Positions 47,774-56,119 of a stretch of 64,000 bases of DNA are shown here, piece after piece. Within the stretch, counting starts at the first letter, position 1, and each line of letters opens with the position of its first letter. The notes under the pieces were generated by a model. It was given only the letters and a program-made list of their open reading frames with translations. It did no database searches and was not told the origin of the DNA. This stretch comes from Legionella bozemanae (lineage in GTDB: Bacteria; Pseudomonadota; Gammaproteobacteria; Legionellales; Legionellaceae): assembly GCF_001648595.1 (NCBI RefSeq), contig NZ_LBAW01000005.1, forward strand, positions 1 through 64,000, in the 5' to 3' direction. The translations under genes and the position numbers were made by a program.

Positions 47774-47813
47774 TTTTGAATATAATTTCATTAAAAATGA
47801 TTTTGCATTCACA
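47774..47813. promoter_or_regulatory. Two tandem ARG-box-like ArgR operators
   Basis: TGAATATAATTTCA (47777-47790) and TGATTTTGCATTCA (47798-47811) both resemble the ARG-box core (TGAAT-N4-ATTCA type). Their centres lie 21 bp apart, the spacing expected for one ArgR hexamer binding two boxes. They stand just upstream of the artJ -35 and between artJ and argR, so they could control either or both. Confidence 0.65.
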
Positions 47814-47822
47814 TAAGCATAT

Positions 47823-47940
47823 GGCGTCTTCCACTAAATTCTAGACAAGGCGCAAGTAAAGTGAGGTGAAGGAGTGTACTCAAGTACATGACTGAGCCGA
47901 ACGAGCTTGCAACGATGTATCGAACTTAGTGGGGGGCGCT
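47823..47940. repeat. 118-bp inverted-repeat (MITE-like) element upstream of argR
   Basis: Imperfect terminal inverted repeats (47823-47840 against 47923-47940, 13 of 18 pairs) enclose about 82 bases with an internal hairpin GTACT-CAA-GTAC near 47876-47887. It lies between the ARG boxes and argR and ends 21 bases before the argR ATG, so it would be part of the argR leader. Copy number cannot be judged from one window. Confidence 0.45.
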
Positions 47941-47961
47941 ATAAATAAAGTGGAGATATAA

Positions 47962-48417
47962 ATGAGTCAAGATGCTGCTCTTGATGGGCATATATTAAAT
48001 ATTGTGCAAACTGAGAAAATTGCGGAACAAATTGATTTACAAAACAGTTTAAAGGAACGGGGTTATACTATTCCTCAGGCAACCCTATCGCGAAGATTGA
48101 AAAAATTAAAAATTGCGAAAATAGGAGGTACTTATCAAGTAGTGGATTTCAATATGCCCAACTTGCCTTTGGTATTAAATATGCAAGTATCCGATTATGG
48201 CCTTATCGTACTGCATACACATCCTGGCAATGCGAATAGCCTGGCTTTTTTTATTGATAGAAAATTCGTATCCTATTCATCTCAAATAGCCCAAAACTCG
48301 GGTATATTAGGCACAATCGCTGGTGATGATACCGTGCTTCTTATTGTAAAAAGCAAGGAGCAACTACACCATGTAATTCACCTATTGCAAGATGAATTTC
48401 CTTACCTCAAAAAGTAA
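47962..48417 (+). CDS. argR: Arginine repressor ArgR
   Basis: A 151-residue ArgR with an N-terminal winged helix (TIPQATLSRRLKKLKIAKIG) and a C-terminal oligomerisation and arginine-binding domain (VLHTHPGNANSLAFFIDRK and GTIAGDDTVLLIVKS). In the presence of arginine, ArgR hexamers bind ARG boxes. GTGGAG sits upstream of the ATG at 47962. It diverges from the art-argGH operon, whose promoter carries matching sites; in L. pneumophila ArgR is known to repress arginine transport genes. Confidence 0.93.
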   Translation: MSQDAALDGHILNIVQTEKIAEQIDLQNSLKERGYTIPQATLSRRLKKLKIAKIGGTYQVVDFNMPNLPLVLNMQVSDYGLIVLHTHPGNANSLAFFIDRKFVSYSSQIAQNSGILGTIAGDDTVLLIVKSKEQLHHVIHLLQDEFPYLKK

Positions 48418-48437
48418 TTCGATTATTGCAGTTAACT

Positions 48438-48521
48438 GTAGCCTGGGTGCAGCGCAGCGAAACCCGGGATCGGATATTCGTTTTAGAAAACCCGGGTTTC
48501 GCCGCGCTGCACCCAGGCTAC
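48438..48521. repeat. Large near-perfect palindrome between argR and gatC
   Basis: Two 31-base arms (48438-48468 and 48491-48521) are inverted complements with a single mismatch, around a 22-base spacer. The arms begin GTAGCCTGGGTGCAGCGC and are GC-rich in an AT-rich setting. It can fold into a very stable hairpin and may end argR transcription. The GTAGCC start is shared with palindromes at 39646 and 43196. Confidence 0.8.
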
Positions 48522-48602
48522 CAATCATTCAGACTACAATTATATTTATAAGTTATAACATCCTCGTTATAATATGGCGTTAACTCTGTGAGGTACCATT
48601 TT

Positions 48603-48899
48603 ATGACCATCTCAGCAAAAGATTTAGAAAAAATTTCTCAACTAGCCTACCTGGATACGGATGTAGAACATTCACCAAAATTAATTGAAGATATTAATGC
48701 GATCATGAATTTTGTCGAACAATTGCGCTCTGTTAATACCCAAGAAGTGGAACCACTTTTTCATCCTCTTGCCTTAAGTCAGCGTTTAAGACCTGATGCA
48801 GTTACTGAAGGAAATTGTCTGGTTGAATTAGAGGCCCTTGCACCACAATTTGAACAAGATCTTTACTTAGTACCTCAAGTTATAGAGCAGAGTAAATAA
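48603..48899 (+). CDS. gatC: Asp/Glu-tRNA amidotransferase subunit C
   Basis: GatC stabilises GatA in the GatCAB complex that amidates Glu-tRNAGln or Asp-tRNAAsn. The frame opens at 48588, but GTGAGGT precedes the ATG at 48603 ([18 protein letters not shown]), giving 98 residues, the normal length. [20 protein letters not shown] and LRPDAVTEG are conserved. First of a gatC-gatA-gatB operon with two bases to gatA. Confidence 0.95.
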   Translation: MTISAKDLEKISQLAYLDTDVEHSPKLIEDINAIMNFVEQLRSVNTQEVEPLFHPLALSQRLRPDAVTEGNCLVELEALAPQFEQDLYLVPQVIEQSK

Positions 48900-48901
48900 T
48901 C

Positions 48902-50347
48902 ATGGAAAATTTATCATTAAAGCAATTATCTCAGGCTTTACATCATCGCAAACTCTCTAGTGTTGAATTAACTCAACACTACCTAAAACAAATTCAAAAG
49001 CATAACGATTTAAATTCTTTTATCAGTTTAGATGAAGAACATGCTCTTCTTGAGGCTCAAAAAGCAGATCATAAGTTAAAAAATGGAGATGATAAAATCC
49101 TTACTGGCATCCCTATGGCTCTGAAAGATTTATTTTGTACCAAGCGTATGCCAACTACTTGTGGGTCTAAAATGCTTGAACATTTCCAGTCTCCCTATGA
49201 AGCGACTTTAGCCAGTAAGTTACTTGAACAAGGATCGATTCTGATAGGTAAAACCAATATGGACGAATTTGCCATGGGCTCGTCTAATGAAAACAGCTAC
49301 TTTGGTGCTGTAAAAAATCCATGGAATAAAGAACGGGTACCTGGCGGCTCTTCTGGTGGTTCAGCAGCAGCCGTAGCTGCCGGTTTGATCCCTTTTGCTA
49401 TAGGTTCTGACACTGGAGGCTCAATACGCCAACCTGCAGCCCTATGTGGAATTAGTGGAATTAAACCCACTTATGGACTCATTTCTCGCTATGGAATGAT
49501 TGCTTATGCATCCAGTCTGGATCAGGCAGGACCTTTGGCCAGAAGTGCTGAGGATCTCGCATTGGTGCTTCAAGCTATGGTGGGATTTGACTCCAAAGAC
49601 TCTACCTCGGTCGATACCACAATTCCTGATTATTATGCTGAACTCAATAAGCCTTTATCCAAATTAAAAATTGGATTACCTTCGTGTTTTTTTCAACCGC
49701 AAGTAGACCAAGAAATACAAGATGCGATTCTTGAAGCAGTAAAAATTTTTGAAAGTATGGGTGCCGAAATTATTCATGTTAATTTAGAACTCCAACCTTT
49801 ATGGGTACCTTGTTACTATGTGGTCGCGTGCGCTGAAGCTTCGTCAAATTTATCACGTTATGATGGTTTGCGTTTTGGTTATCGCAGTGACAATGCACCT
49901 ACATTAACCGAGCTCATCCGCAATACTCGCAGTGAAGGCTTTGGTATTGAAGTGAAACGTCGAATTCTTACTGGAACACATGTGCTGTCATCGGGTTATT
50001 TCGATGCCTATTATTTACAGGCACAAAAAATTCGTCGGCTTATTCAAGAGGAACTTGTCACAAAATTGAATTCTGTTGACGTTATTCTTGGACCAACATC
50101 CCCAACATGTGCCTTTAAACTTGGTGAAAAAATTGCTGATCCAATTCAAAATTACCTGGCTGATGTATTTACTGTGGCTGCTAATCTTGCTGGACTTCCC
50201 GCAATTTCCATACCTGCAGGCTTCTCTAAAGAGTTACCTATAGGCTTGCAACTTATGAGCAAACATTTTGGTGAAAGCCGCTTGCTCCAGATAGCTCATC
50301 ATTATCAACAACAGACCAACTGGCATTTGGCCAGTCCAAACCAATAA
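48902..50347 (+). CDS. gatA: Asp/Glu-tRNA amidotransferase subunit A
   Basis: GatA is the glutaminase of GatCAB. The 481-residue amidase-signature protein carries the Ser-cisSer-Lys machinery: Lys in [31 protein letters not shown] and [17 protein letters not shown]. Length and order fit. Ammonia released here travels to GatB. Confidence 0.97.
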   Translation: MENLSLKQLSQALHHRKLSSVELTQHYLKQIQKHNDLNSFISLDEEHALLEAQKADHKLKNGDDKILTGIPMALKDLFCTKRMPTTCGSKMLEHFQSPYEATLASKLLEQGSILIGKTNMDEFAMGSSNENSYFGAVKNPWNKERVPGGSSGGSAAAVAAGLIPFAIGSDTGGSIRQPAALCGISGIKPTYGLISRYGMIAYASSLDQAGPLARSAEDLALVLQAMVGFDSKDSTSVDTTIPDYYAELNKPLSKLKIGLPSCFFQPQVDQEIQDAILEAVKIFESMGAEIIHVNLELQPLWVPCYYVVACAEASSNLSRYDGLRFGYRSDNAPTLTELIRNTRSEGFGIEVKRRILTGTHVLSSGYFDAYYLQAQKIRRLIQEELVTKLNSVDVILGPTSPTCAFKLGEKIADPIQNYLADVFTVAANLAGLPAISIPAGFSKELPIGLQLMSKHFGESRLLQIAHHYQQQTNWHLASPNQ

Positions 50348-50356
50348 AGGTGCATT

Positions 50357-51799
50357 ATGGAATGGGATACAGTCATTGGCCTTGAAGTACATATTCAGCT
50401 AAAAACAAAATCAAAGCTTTTTTCTGGCGCAGCAACTGCTTTTGGTTCCTCCCCTAACTCTCAAACCTGCTTTATCGATGCAGGATTTCCTGGGGTTTTA
50501 CCCGTATTAAATCAGGAAGCAGTCATTATGGCGATTCGGTTTGGTTTAGCGATTCAAGCAGACATTAATGATCAATCTGTTTTTGAGCGTAAAAACTATT
50601 TTTATCCAGACTTACCCAAAGGCTATCAAATCAGTCAATTTCAAAAACCCATAGTCAGCAATGGTAAATTGACAATTGCTTTGAATGACGGCAGTGAAAA
50701 AGACATTTTAATTGTACGTGCCCATTTGGAAGAAGATGCAGGCAAATCATTGCATGGAGTGCATTCGGGTTACAGTGGCATCGATCTTAATCGAGCAGGC
50801 ACACCCTTATTGGAAATAGTAACTACCCCCTGTTTGTTTTCCAGTCATGAAGCAGTGAGCTACCTCAAAAAACTACATCAATTGGTTCAGTTTTTAGGCA
50901 TTTGTGATGGGAATATGCAAGAAGGAAATTTCCGCTGTGATGTCAACCTATCTTTAAAGCCTAAAGGATCTTCTGTTTTAGGAACACGAACTGAATTGAA
51001 AAACTTGAACTCATTCCGTTTTATTGAAAAAGCCATCGCTTATGAACAAGCACGGCATCAGGATATACTTGAAGGTGGAAAACAAGTAATTCAAGAAACT
51101 CGTCTTTATAATCCTGGCACGCACACAACACATGCGATGCGTAGTAAAGAGAATGAAAATGATTATCGATATTTTCCAGATCCCGATTTATTACCAATAC
51201 AAATTCCTCGATTCCTCATTGCTGAAGTAAAAAATAATTTACCTGATTTGCCCGATAAAATTCATAATGAATTAAAAAATATACCTTCTCTAAATGAAGA
51301 GGATATTAATTTTATTCTTTCTTCGCCAGCAGCTTACCAGTTTTTTAAATCAGTTAAAGCGCAATGCCGTGCTCCTGAAAAAATGATTATTAATTGGTTA
51401 AAGGGCCAATATGCTGCTGCTTTAAATGAAGAGAACTTGACCTTTGATACCCCGCGTATATCCGCAGAATTAATTGCAAATCTACTCGATAAACTGCATG
51501 ATCGGGCTATTTCTTTAAACCATGCACGAGCTATTTTTACCTTATTGTGGGCTGGTGAAAAAGATATTGAAGCAATTATCGAACGTGAGGGATATCAGCA
51601 GGTAGATGATACTGCTGCCTGGGAGGAACTGATTATTAAATTAATTCAACAATATCCGGAACAAACAGCGGATTACCGGGCAGGAAAAGAAAAATTATTG
51701 GCATTCTTTGTCGGACAAATTATGAAACAAACCAAAGGAAAGGCAAACCCGGAACAAATCAATACTCTGTTGAAAAAACATTTGGCTGGAAATGAGTAA
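50357..51799 (+). CDS. gatB: Asp/Glu-tRNA amidotransferase subunit B
   Basis: GatB activates the acyl group of Glu-tRNAGln or Asp-tRNAAsn with ATP and performs the transamidation. The 480-residue protein has the N-terminal VIGLEVHIQLKTKSKLFSGA, YPDLPKGYQISQFQKPI, LEIVTTPCLFSSHEAVSYL and the C-terminal YqeY-like tRNA-binding domain ending QTKGKANPEQINTLLKKHL. Complete; last gene of gatCAB. Confidence 0.97.
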   Translation: MEWDTVIGLEVHIQLKTKSKLFSGAATAFGSSPNSQTCFIDAGFPGVLPVLNQEAVIMAIRFGLAIQADINDQSVFERKNYFYPDLPKGYQISQFQKPIVSNGKLTIALNDGSEKDILIVRAHLEEDAGKSLHGVHSGYSGIDLNRAGTPLLEIVTTPCLFSSHEAVSYLKKLHQLVQFLGICDGNMQEGNFRCDVNLSLKPKGSSVLGTRTELKNLNSFRFIEKAIAYEQARHQDILEGGKQVIQETRLYNPGTHTTHAMRSKENENDYRYFPDPDLLPIQIPRFLIAEVKNNLPDLPDKIHNELKNIPSLNEEDINFILSSPAAYQFFKSVKAQCRAPEKMIINWLKGQYAAALNEENLTFDTPRISAELIANLLDKLHDRAISLNHARAIFTLLWAGEKDIEAIIEREGYQQVDDTAAWEELIIKLIQQYPEQTADYRAGKEKLLAFFVGQIMKQTKGKANPEQINTLLKKHLAGNE

Positions 51800-51849
51800 T
51801 TTTGAATACTGAATCTTCTACACCTCGCTGAAAAACTAGTCCAGCTCTA

Positions 51850-51943
51850 GTCCGACTTCCCGCGGCTTGTCCGCGGGATCCAGGAGATCTGCGCTGAAAC
51901 ACTGGACCCCACGGACAAGCTCAGACAAGCCGCGGGGCGTAGG
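51850..51943. repeat. GC-rich inverted-repeat element after gatB
   Basis: A left arm with the palindrome CCCGCGG-CTTGT-CCGCGGG (51859-51877) and a right arm (51902-51943) with GACAAGCCGCGGGG are imperfect inverted copies. The right arm carries about nine extra bases. The stretch is much richer in G+C than its surroundings. The rest of 51800-52108 shows no gene. Confidence 0.55.
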
Positions 51944-52108
51944 CAGAGATGTGATCAAGAGACAGTTGCAAGCAGCCAGGCTACACGGGCTCGATCATAA
52001 ACCACCTCGGTGAAGTAAGAACCAATGACTTCACTCAGTAGTGTGGAAACCTGAGATTGGGTTGAACCAGTCTTTATAAAGGTGTTCTTTGTTCCTAATG
52101 GAGTAAAG

Positions 52109-53791
52109 TCAATAACATTGTGGACTACTGGCAACGTCTTTGGGAAATGCCTGTTCTTTTATCCTCTGGTATTCTTCATTACTGTTGTTATCTACTCCAA
52201 GATAGAAATTTTCCACAATTTTATGTACGTTATCACCAACGACTCCCATGGTTTTAAGTCCATGAAAATCAGACTGAGTTGAAAATACAAGAAATTTGGA
52301 GTGTCCTTTTGTTTGCCAGGCTTCATCAATGCCCAAAAGTCGTTGTAAACCAAGCATGCGGCTTGTACCGAAATAACTACCACCTTTGGTGATGATTTCT
52401 TTTTTAGCACCAGAGCCTGCAGTGACTTTCTTATGAGCGTTATTAATAATATCGTGTAAATTGCTTTCAAATTTTAAATCATTATCTTGCAACCTAAGTT
52501 CTCTTTCTAATGACAGACAATAGCTACTCTTCTCCTGATGTCGTGATTTATAAAATTTTACAGAAAATCTTTTTTGCTCTTTTTCTATTGTTTTTCTATA
52601 TGTCTGTATTAAAGAGATTGCTTCTTGCAGCCGCGCTTTTTTTACTGCGAGCGCTTCTTCATTCTTTTTGTCACTTTTTGGAGAAGACTCTTTTGGAGTA
52701 AAAACGACGCTCTCTTGGCTCTCATCTATTTTTCTTTGTTGAGGGGCTTCACTGCGTGTATTACTAATTTGCTGTAAAAAAAACTCTGCTTGCTCCCTTT
52801 TTTGCCGAATGTATTGTTCACTCTCCCCAATAGCCCGCTTAGTATTTTGATGTATTTCCGCACTACCATGAATCCCTTCTTTGATGCGTTGTATTTCTTT
52901 CTCCTTACCTGCAATAAATTCGATGAATTCTCGAAGTTTCTGAGGATCTGAAGGTATTAGAAGGACATCCACTTTTTCTGTGACACTACTTTCAATAGTT
53001 TTTATTTGCTGCAAGCGTGTCTTTAAGTCCCATAACTCGGTTGCTTGATTCATAATCAAATCAAAGTCTCCTATTTGCTTATCAAGCTTGGATTTCTCTT
53101 CCCTAATCACTTTTGCAACAGGCATTCCTTTACATGCCTCCATGATTGCATCCATAATTTTTTTTCTTTCAGCAAAGTGTTTTCTGAAGGTTGAAATGGA
53201 TTTCTCACCAAACAAAAGCTCAAACTTCTGATCAAACGCAGCAAGTGATTTTAGTGAATAATTTGAACACAACTTAAGGTAATCGCTTTTCATTAATCTT
53301 AAGTTTTCCTGATTTACATCGATGTCAGAGTTTGCGACTAAAGACTTAGCTTGGAGGATTAGTTGTTGATTTCGAATAGCCTCTAACTGTTCTTTAAATG
53401 CATTCAGTCTTTCGATAACGTTCGTAGCGAGAGTCGAGTCTTTTATAATGTCTTGAATAGGCTCATATTCTTGACTTGTTTTTTTCTGTCTTGAATAAAA
53501 TTGATTTAGAGAATGTTTCTTACGAATAGTTTTTGTATCGATATCACCTTCTGCTGAGGGCAAAGCTAGAATCAAGGCATTTAGGAAATCCAAATATTCT
53601 TTGCTGTATTTTGCGGCATCAAACTTAGGAGATGTGAATAACTTAATTTTACTTTTATTGGATTCAATGAATTTCTTGAAGTTTTTATTAAACCCTATTT
53701 CAGCGAACTCCTTAACTTGTTCTAAAAGATTTTGCTCAGAGGAGATTTCGCCTGGGTTAGTATAAATGGCTCGCAGCTGCTGATTTTTCAT
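52109..53791 (-). CDS. Large coiled-coil hypothetical protein, candidate effector
   Basis: A 560-residue hydrophilic protein without signal peptide or membrane helices. Lys/Glu/Gln-rich heptad-like segments predict coiled coils near residues 125-170, 225-350 and 375-425. A smaller C-terminal domain (YFGTSRMLGLQRLLGIDEAW, then HSKFLVFSTQSDFHGLKTMG) follows, and the last 25 residues (EEYQRIKEQAFPKDVASS) are glutamate-containing and polar, like an E-block translocation signal. No known catalytic motif is seen. A long AT-rich leader lies upstream. It stands alone. Effector status is inferred from architecture only. Confidence 0.6.
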   Translation of the reverse strand: MKNQQLRAIYTNPGEISSEQNLLEQVKEFAEIGFNKNFKKFIESNKSKIKLFTSPKFDAAKYSKEYLDFLNALILALPSAEGDIDTKTIRKKHSLNQFYSRQKKTSQEYEPIQDIIKDSTLATNVIERLNAFKEQLEAIRNQQLILQAKSLVANSDIDVNQENLRLMKSDYLKLCSNYSLKSLAAFDQKFELLFGEKSISTFRKHFAERKKIMDAIMEACKGMPVAKVIREEKSKLDKQIGDFDLIMNQATELWDLKTRLQQIKTIESSVTEKVDVLLIPSDPQKLREFIEFIAGKEKEIQRIKEGIHGSAEIHQNTKRAIGESEQYIRQKREQAEFFLQQISNTRSEAPQQRKIDESQESVVFTPKESSPKSDKKNEEALAVKKARLQEAISLIQTYRKTIEKEQKRFSVKFYKSRHQEKSSYCLSLERELRLQDNDLKFESNLHDIINNAHKKVTAGSGAKKEIITKGGSYFGTSRMLGLQRLLGIDEAWQTKGHSKFLVFSTQSDFHGLKTMGVVGDNVHKIVENFYLGVDNNSNEEYQRIKEQAFPKDVASSPQCY

Positions 53792-54163
53792 ATTCAGTAT
53801 TACACATTAAAAACAGGATGGTTATATTATAATCTAAATGAGTAATAAATTACACATACTTTGAGCTAAATGGAAATACAATGTGCATTAAGAGATAAAT
53901 TAAGACATTGTTTTAAAATAAAAACTTAGCTATTGGCTCTCCCAATTAATAGAAGGCGCGAACTTAGAAATTAGTCACTTCACTGTGCCTGGGGGAACAG
54001 CTTATTTTTTCTCATAAGCTTCTTACAACAGCTCATAAATATCAATTTTCATTATCATTGATAACGATAAAATGGATATTTGGCATCAAATTAGCTGCAA
54101 TTTGAAAATTATTGTAATTTAAGGAAGAAGATCAAAATCAAGAATAGAAGATTTAGGGCATAA
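53792..54163. other. Gene-free region upstream of the coiled-coil gene
   Basis: About 370 AT-rich bases between the coiled-coil gene start and the rnpB 3' end contain no convincing ORF. A partly palindromic TTATCATTGATAACGATAA tract (near 54052-54070) loosely resembles a Fur box. The last bases before 54165 are A-rich, the U-run of the rnpB terminator on the minus strand. Confidence 0.45.
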
Positions 54164-54164
54164 A

Positions 54165-54521
54165 GAAAAAAGAGTCAGTCGATAAGCCGGGTTCTGTCAT
54201 GGACAATCATTCATCTGGGACATGCGTCACCACATGCCTCAAGCGACCTACCCGAATCCCATGCGGGTCACACGTAATGACTTTTCAGCCAAATGGATTC
54301 CTATTTGGTCTTGCTCCGAGTGGGGTTTTCCCTGCCACGCCTGTTACCAGCCGCGCGGTGCGCTCTTACCGCACCATTTCACCCTTACCTCTAAGAGGCG
54401 GTATATTTTCTGTGGCACTTTCCGTAGGTTCACACCTCCCAGGTGTTACCTGGCACTCTACCCTATGGAGCCCGGACTTTCCTCCCTTTGCAAAACAAAG
54501 AGCGATTGTCTGACCAACTCT
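54165..54521 (-). ncRNA. rnpB: RNase P RNA, bacterial class A
   Basis: The minus strand reads AGAGTTGGTCAGACAATCGC at its 5' end, GGGAGGAAAGTCCGGGCTCC, GTGCCAGGTAACACCTGGG, AAGGGTGAAATGGTGCGGTA, AGAGCGCACCGCGCGGCTGG, and ACAGAACCCGGCTTATCGAC at the 3' end. These are the conserved class A blocks in order. The ends pair as helix P1 (AGAGTTGGTC with GACTGACTCT), placing the ends near 54521 and 54168, followed by a T-run (TTTTTTCTTT). It trims tRNA 5' leaders. Forward-strand ORFs across it are not genes. Confidence 0.97.
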
Positions 54522-54607
54522 GTTATCAATAGTAGCAGAGTGCCTAGCCAAAGACCACTATATTGGGAAATTTAATATGAAAAAACCAGCGAGGTCGTTC
54601 TAATTAA

Positions 54608-54889
54608 TTAGAAATCACGAGTTCCAATAAATTCATCATCAAAATAACGCTTTAATTTAGTACGCAAAGTACCACGGCTTACACCAAGAACACGTGCAGC
54701 TTTTGATTGGTTGTAACGAGTTAACTCCATAACAGTACGAAATAACGGCGCTTCAACTTCTTCAACAATTAATTGATATAAATTTAAGTTAGAATCTTTA
54801 TTGCTAACACTGGTTAAATAACCTTTAACAGCATGAATTACTTGATGTGAAAGTGCTTCGCTGCTTTGCACCATTGTTTCTGTGCTCAT
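54608..54889 (-). CDS. fis: Fis-family nucleoid protein
   Basis: A 93-residue Fis homologue: N-terminal variable part, dimer helix region (LNLYQLIVEEVEAPLFRTVM) and the C-terminal helix-turn-helix NQSKAARVLGVSRGTLRTKL. It bends and organises DNA and regulates growth-phase genes. Legionella species carry several Fis paralogues, and which one this is cannot be told. In E. coli fis follows dusB; here it lies upstream of rnpB instead. AGGAG lies before the ATG at 54889. Confidence 0.93.
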   Translation of the reverse strand: MSTETMVQSSEALSHQVIHAVKGYLTSVSNKDSNLNLYQLIVEEVEAPLFRTVMELTRYNQSKAARVLGVSRGTLRTKLKRYFDDEFIGTRDF

Positions 54890-55061
54890 TTAAGTCTCCT
54901 AGTACAAATTAATTAAATAAAATTATGCCCAGTACATACACTCACCGAACACTATGGACTATATAGTATCAAACATCTCAAAGAGTGTAAATATTGTTTT
55001 AATGATATTCATTTCTTAAGGAAATATTAAGTCAAAAAAATTTTACCATTTTACAAGTTAA

Positions 55062-55580
55062 ATGGACAAGGCGAATTTATTATTTATTGCTGTATTACTA
55101 TTATTTATTAGAAGAATTGATAAAAGAAAAGCCGCCACAACGAGTAATAAACTTTATTTTGGTTTTATCTACATGCACCCAATGATAAAAATTAAAAACC
55201 AATATCAATGTAATAAGATTATTCAGAATCTAACTGATATTTCTGAGGGCGTAGTGGATGTAGTAGAAAGCTCAAAAGCTAAGTACCTAGAAATTAGGAC
55301 AACCCCCAAAGAAATGGCACATGAAACGCGTGATAAATACATCGATTCATTCGTATTCGGCCTGCTTCAGGCAAATCAAAAAATAACAGACAAAAAAACT
55401 GTTGAATTATTGAGCCTGGGCAGAACACTGCACAATCTAGAAGATGCTCTCTACTTTATCGATCTACTCCCCAACAAAAAGGTCGCATTAACAATGCTTG
55501 GCATTTCTATAGAAGTATGCCCCAGCTGCCACAGCAAGATGATGAGTCAATTTTCGGTGCTTCAGCGAAAGCTGAGTTGA
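55062..55580 (+). pseudogene. Decayed adenosine deaminase-like (ADAL/MAPDA) gene
   Basis: The 172-codon ORF holds scattered pieces of an adenosine deaminase-like enzyme. KAKYLEIRTTPKEMAHETRD matches the conserved YLExRxxPR block, RDKYIDSFVFGLLQAN the next helix, and LGISIEVCPSCHSKMM the late xxLExCPxSN block. The N-terminal HxH zinc motif, the HAGE-like His/Glu region and the final metal Asp are all missing, and the protein is about half the normal size, so internal deletions are likely. The frame remained open. The first 37 codons are unrelated hydrophobic sequence; an ATG at 55173 may be the real start. Probably non-catalytic. Confidence 0.6.
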
Positions 55581-55691
55581 ATAAATTTTTAGGTTTTTTC
55601 AAATAGGGGACAATTAAGCAGAAAACAAATTAAAGAGCATCAATCCAGTTTTCGTTTTTCCGTATAGTTTAAGTAATTTTTATTCATGAAT

Positions 55692-55742
55692 GCCTGGAGT
55701 ACTTTAAGAGGAACCGCAGGTTCCGTTTCGCTGTGTCCAGGC
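55692..55742. repeat. Nested palindrome between convergent genes
   Basis: GCCTGGA (55692-55698) pairs with TCCAGGC (55736-55742); inside, GGAACC-GCA-GGTTCC (55710-55724) forms a second hairpin. It lies between the ADA-like remnant and the iscA stop and could end the isc transcript. The GCCTGG border is shared with other palindromes in the window. Confidence 0.5.
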
Positions 55743-55751
55743 TAATAGCTC

Positions 55752-56117
55752 CTAATCCACTGTGAAGCTTTCCCCACATCCACATTGACCGGTTTGGTTC
55801 GGGTTATTAAAAACAAATTTATAATTTAATCCTTGTTTTACATAATCAACACTCATATTTTTCAGAAAAGGATAACTGGACTTATCAATACATGCACTAT
55901 AGTTTTCAGTCAAAGCGAGAACCAAATCGCCCTCATCAGGCGCTCGCACATAGTCAACGACATAAGATAGGCCGGAACATCCTGTTTTTTTTACCGATAA
56001 ACGAATCCCAGTATATTCAGAATTTTTTTGTAAATAAGACACCAAGTGTCTTACTGCTGCTTCAGTAAAACTGATTTCAGGTACGGTGTTTTCTACATGA
56101 TGCATTACCACACTCAT
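55752..56117 (-). CDS. iscA: Iron-sulfur cluster assembly protein, IscA/HesB family
   Basis: A 121-residue A-type carrier with the three conserved cysteines: Cys47 in KKTGCSGLSYVVDY and Cys112/Cys114 in GQCGCGESF. FTEAAVRHLVSYLQKN is the typical N-terminal helix. It would accept and hand on Fe-S clusters or iron. It lies two bases after the IscU-like gene in the trmJ-iscS-iscU-like-iscA run. The C-x(64)-CGC spacing is that of IscA/SufA/ErpA; the exact paralogue is uncertain. Confidence 0.88.
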   Translation of the reverse strand: MSVVMHHVENTVPEISFTEAAVRHLVSYLQKNSEYTGIRLSVKKTGCSGLSYVVDYVRAPDEGDLVLALTENYSACIDKSSYPFLKNMSVDYVKQGLNYKFVFNNPNQTGQCGCGESFTVD

Positions 56118-56119
56118 TA

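Noticed and set aside
54199-54575. Two overlapping forward ORFs of about 100-120 codons
   Set aside because: They run antisense through the RNase P RNA gene, whose conserved blocks explain the sequence.
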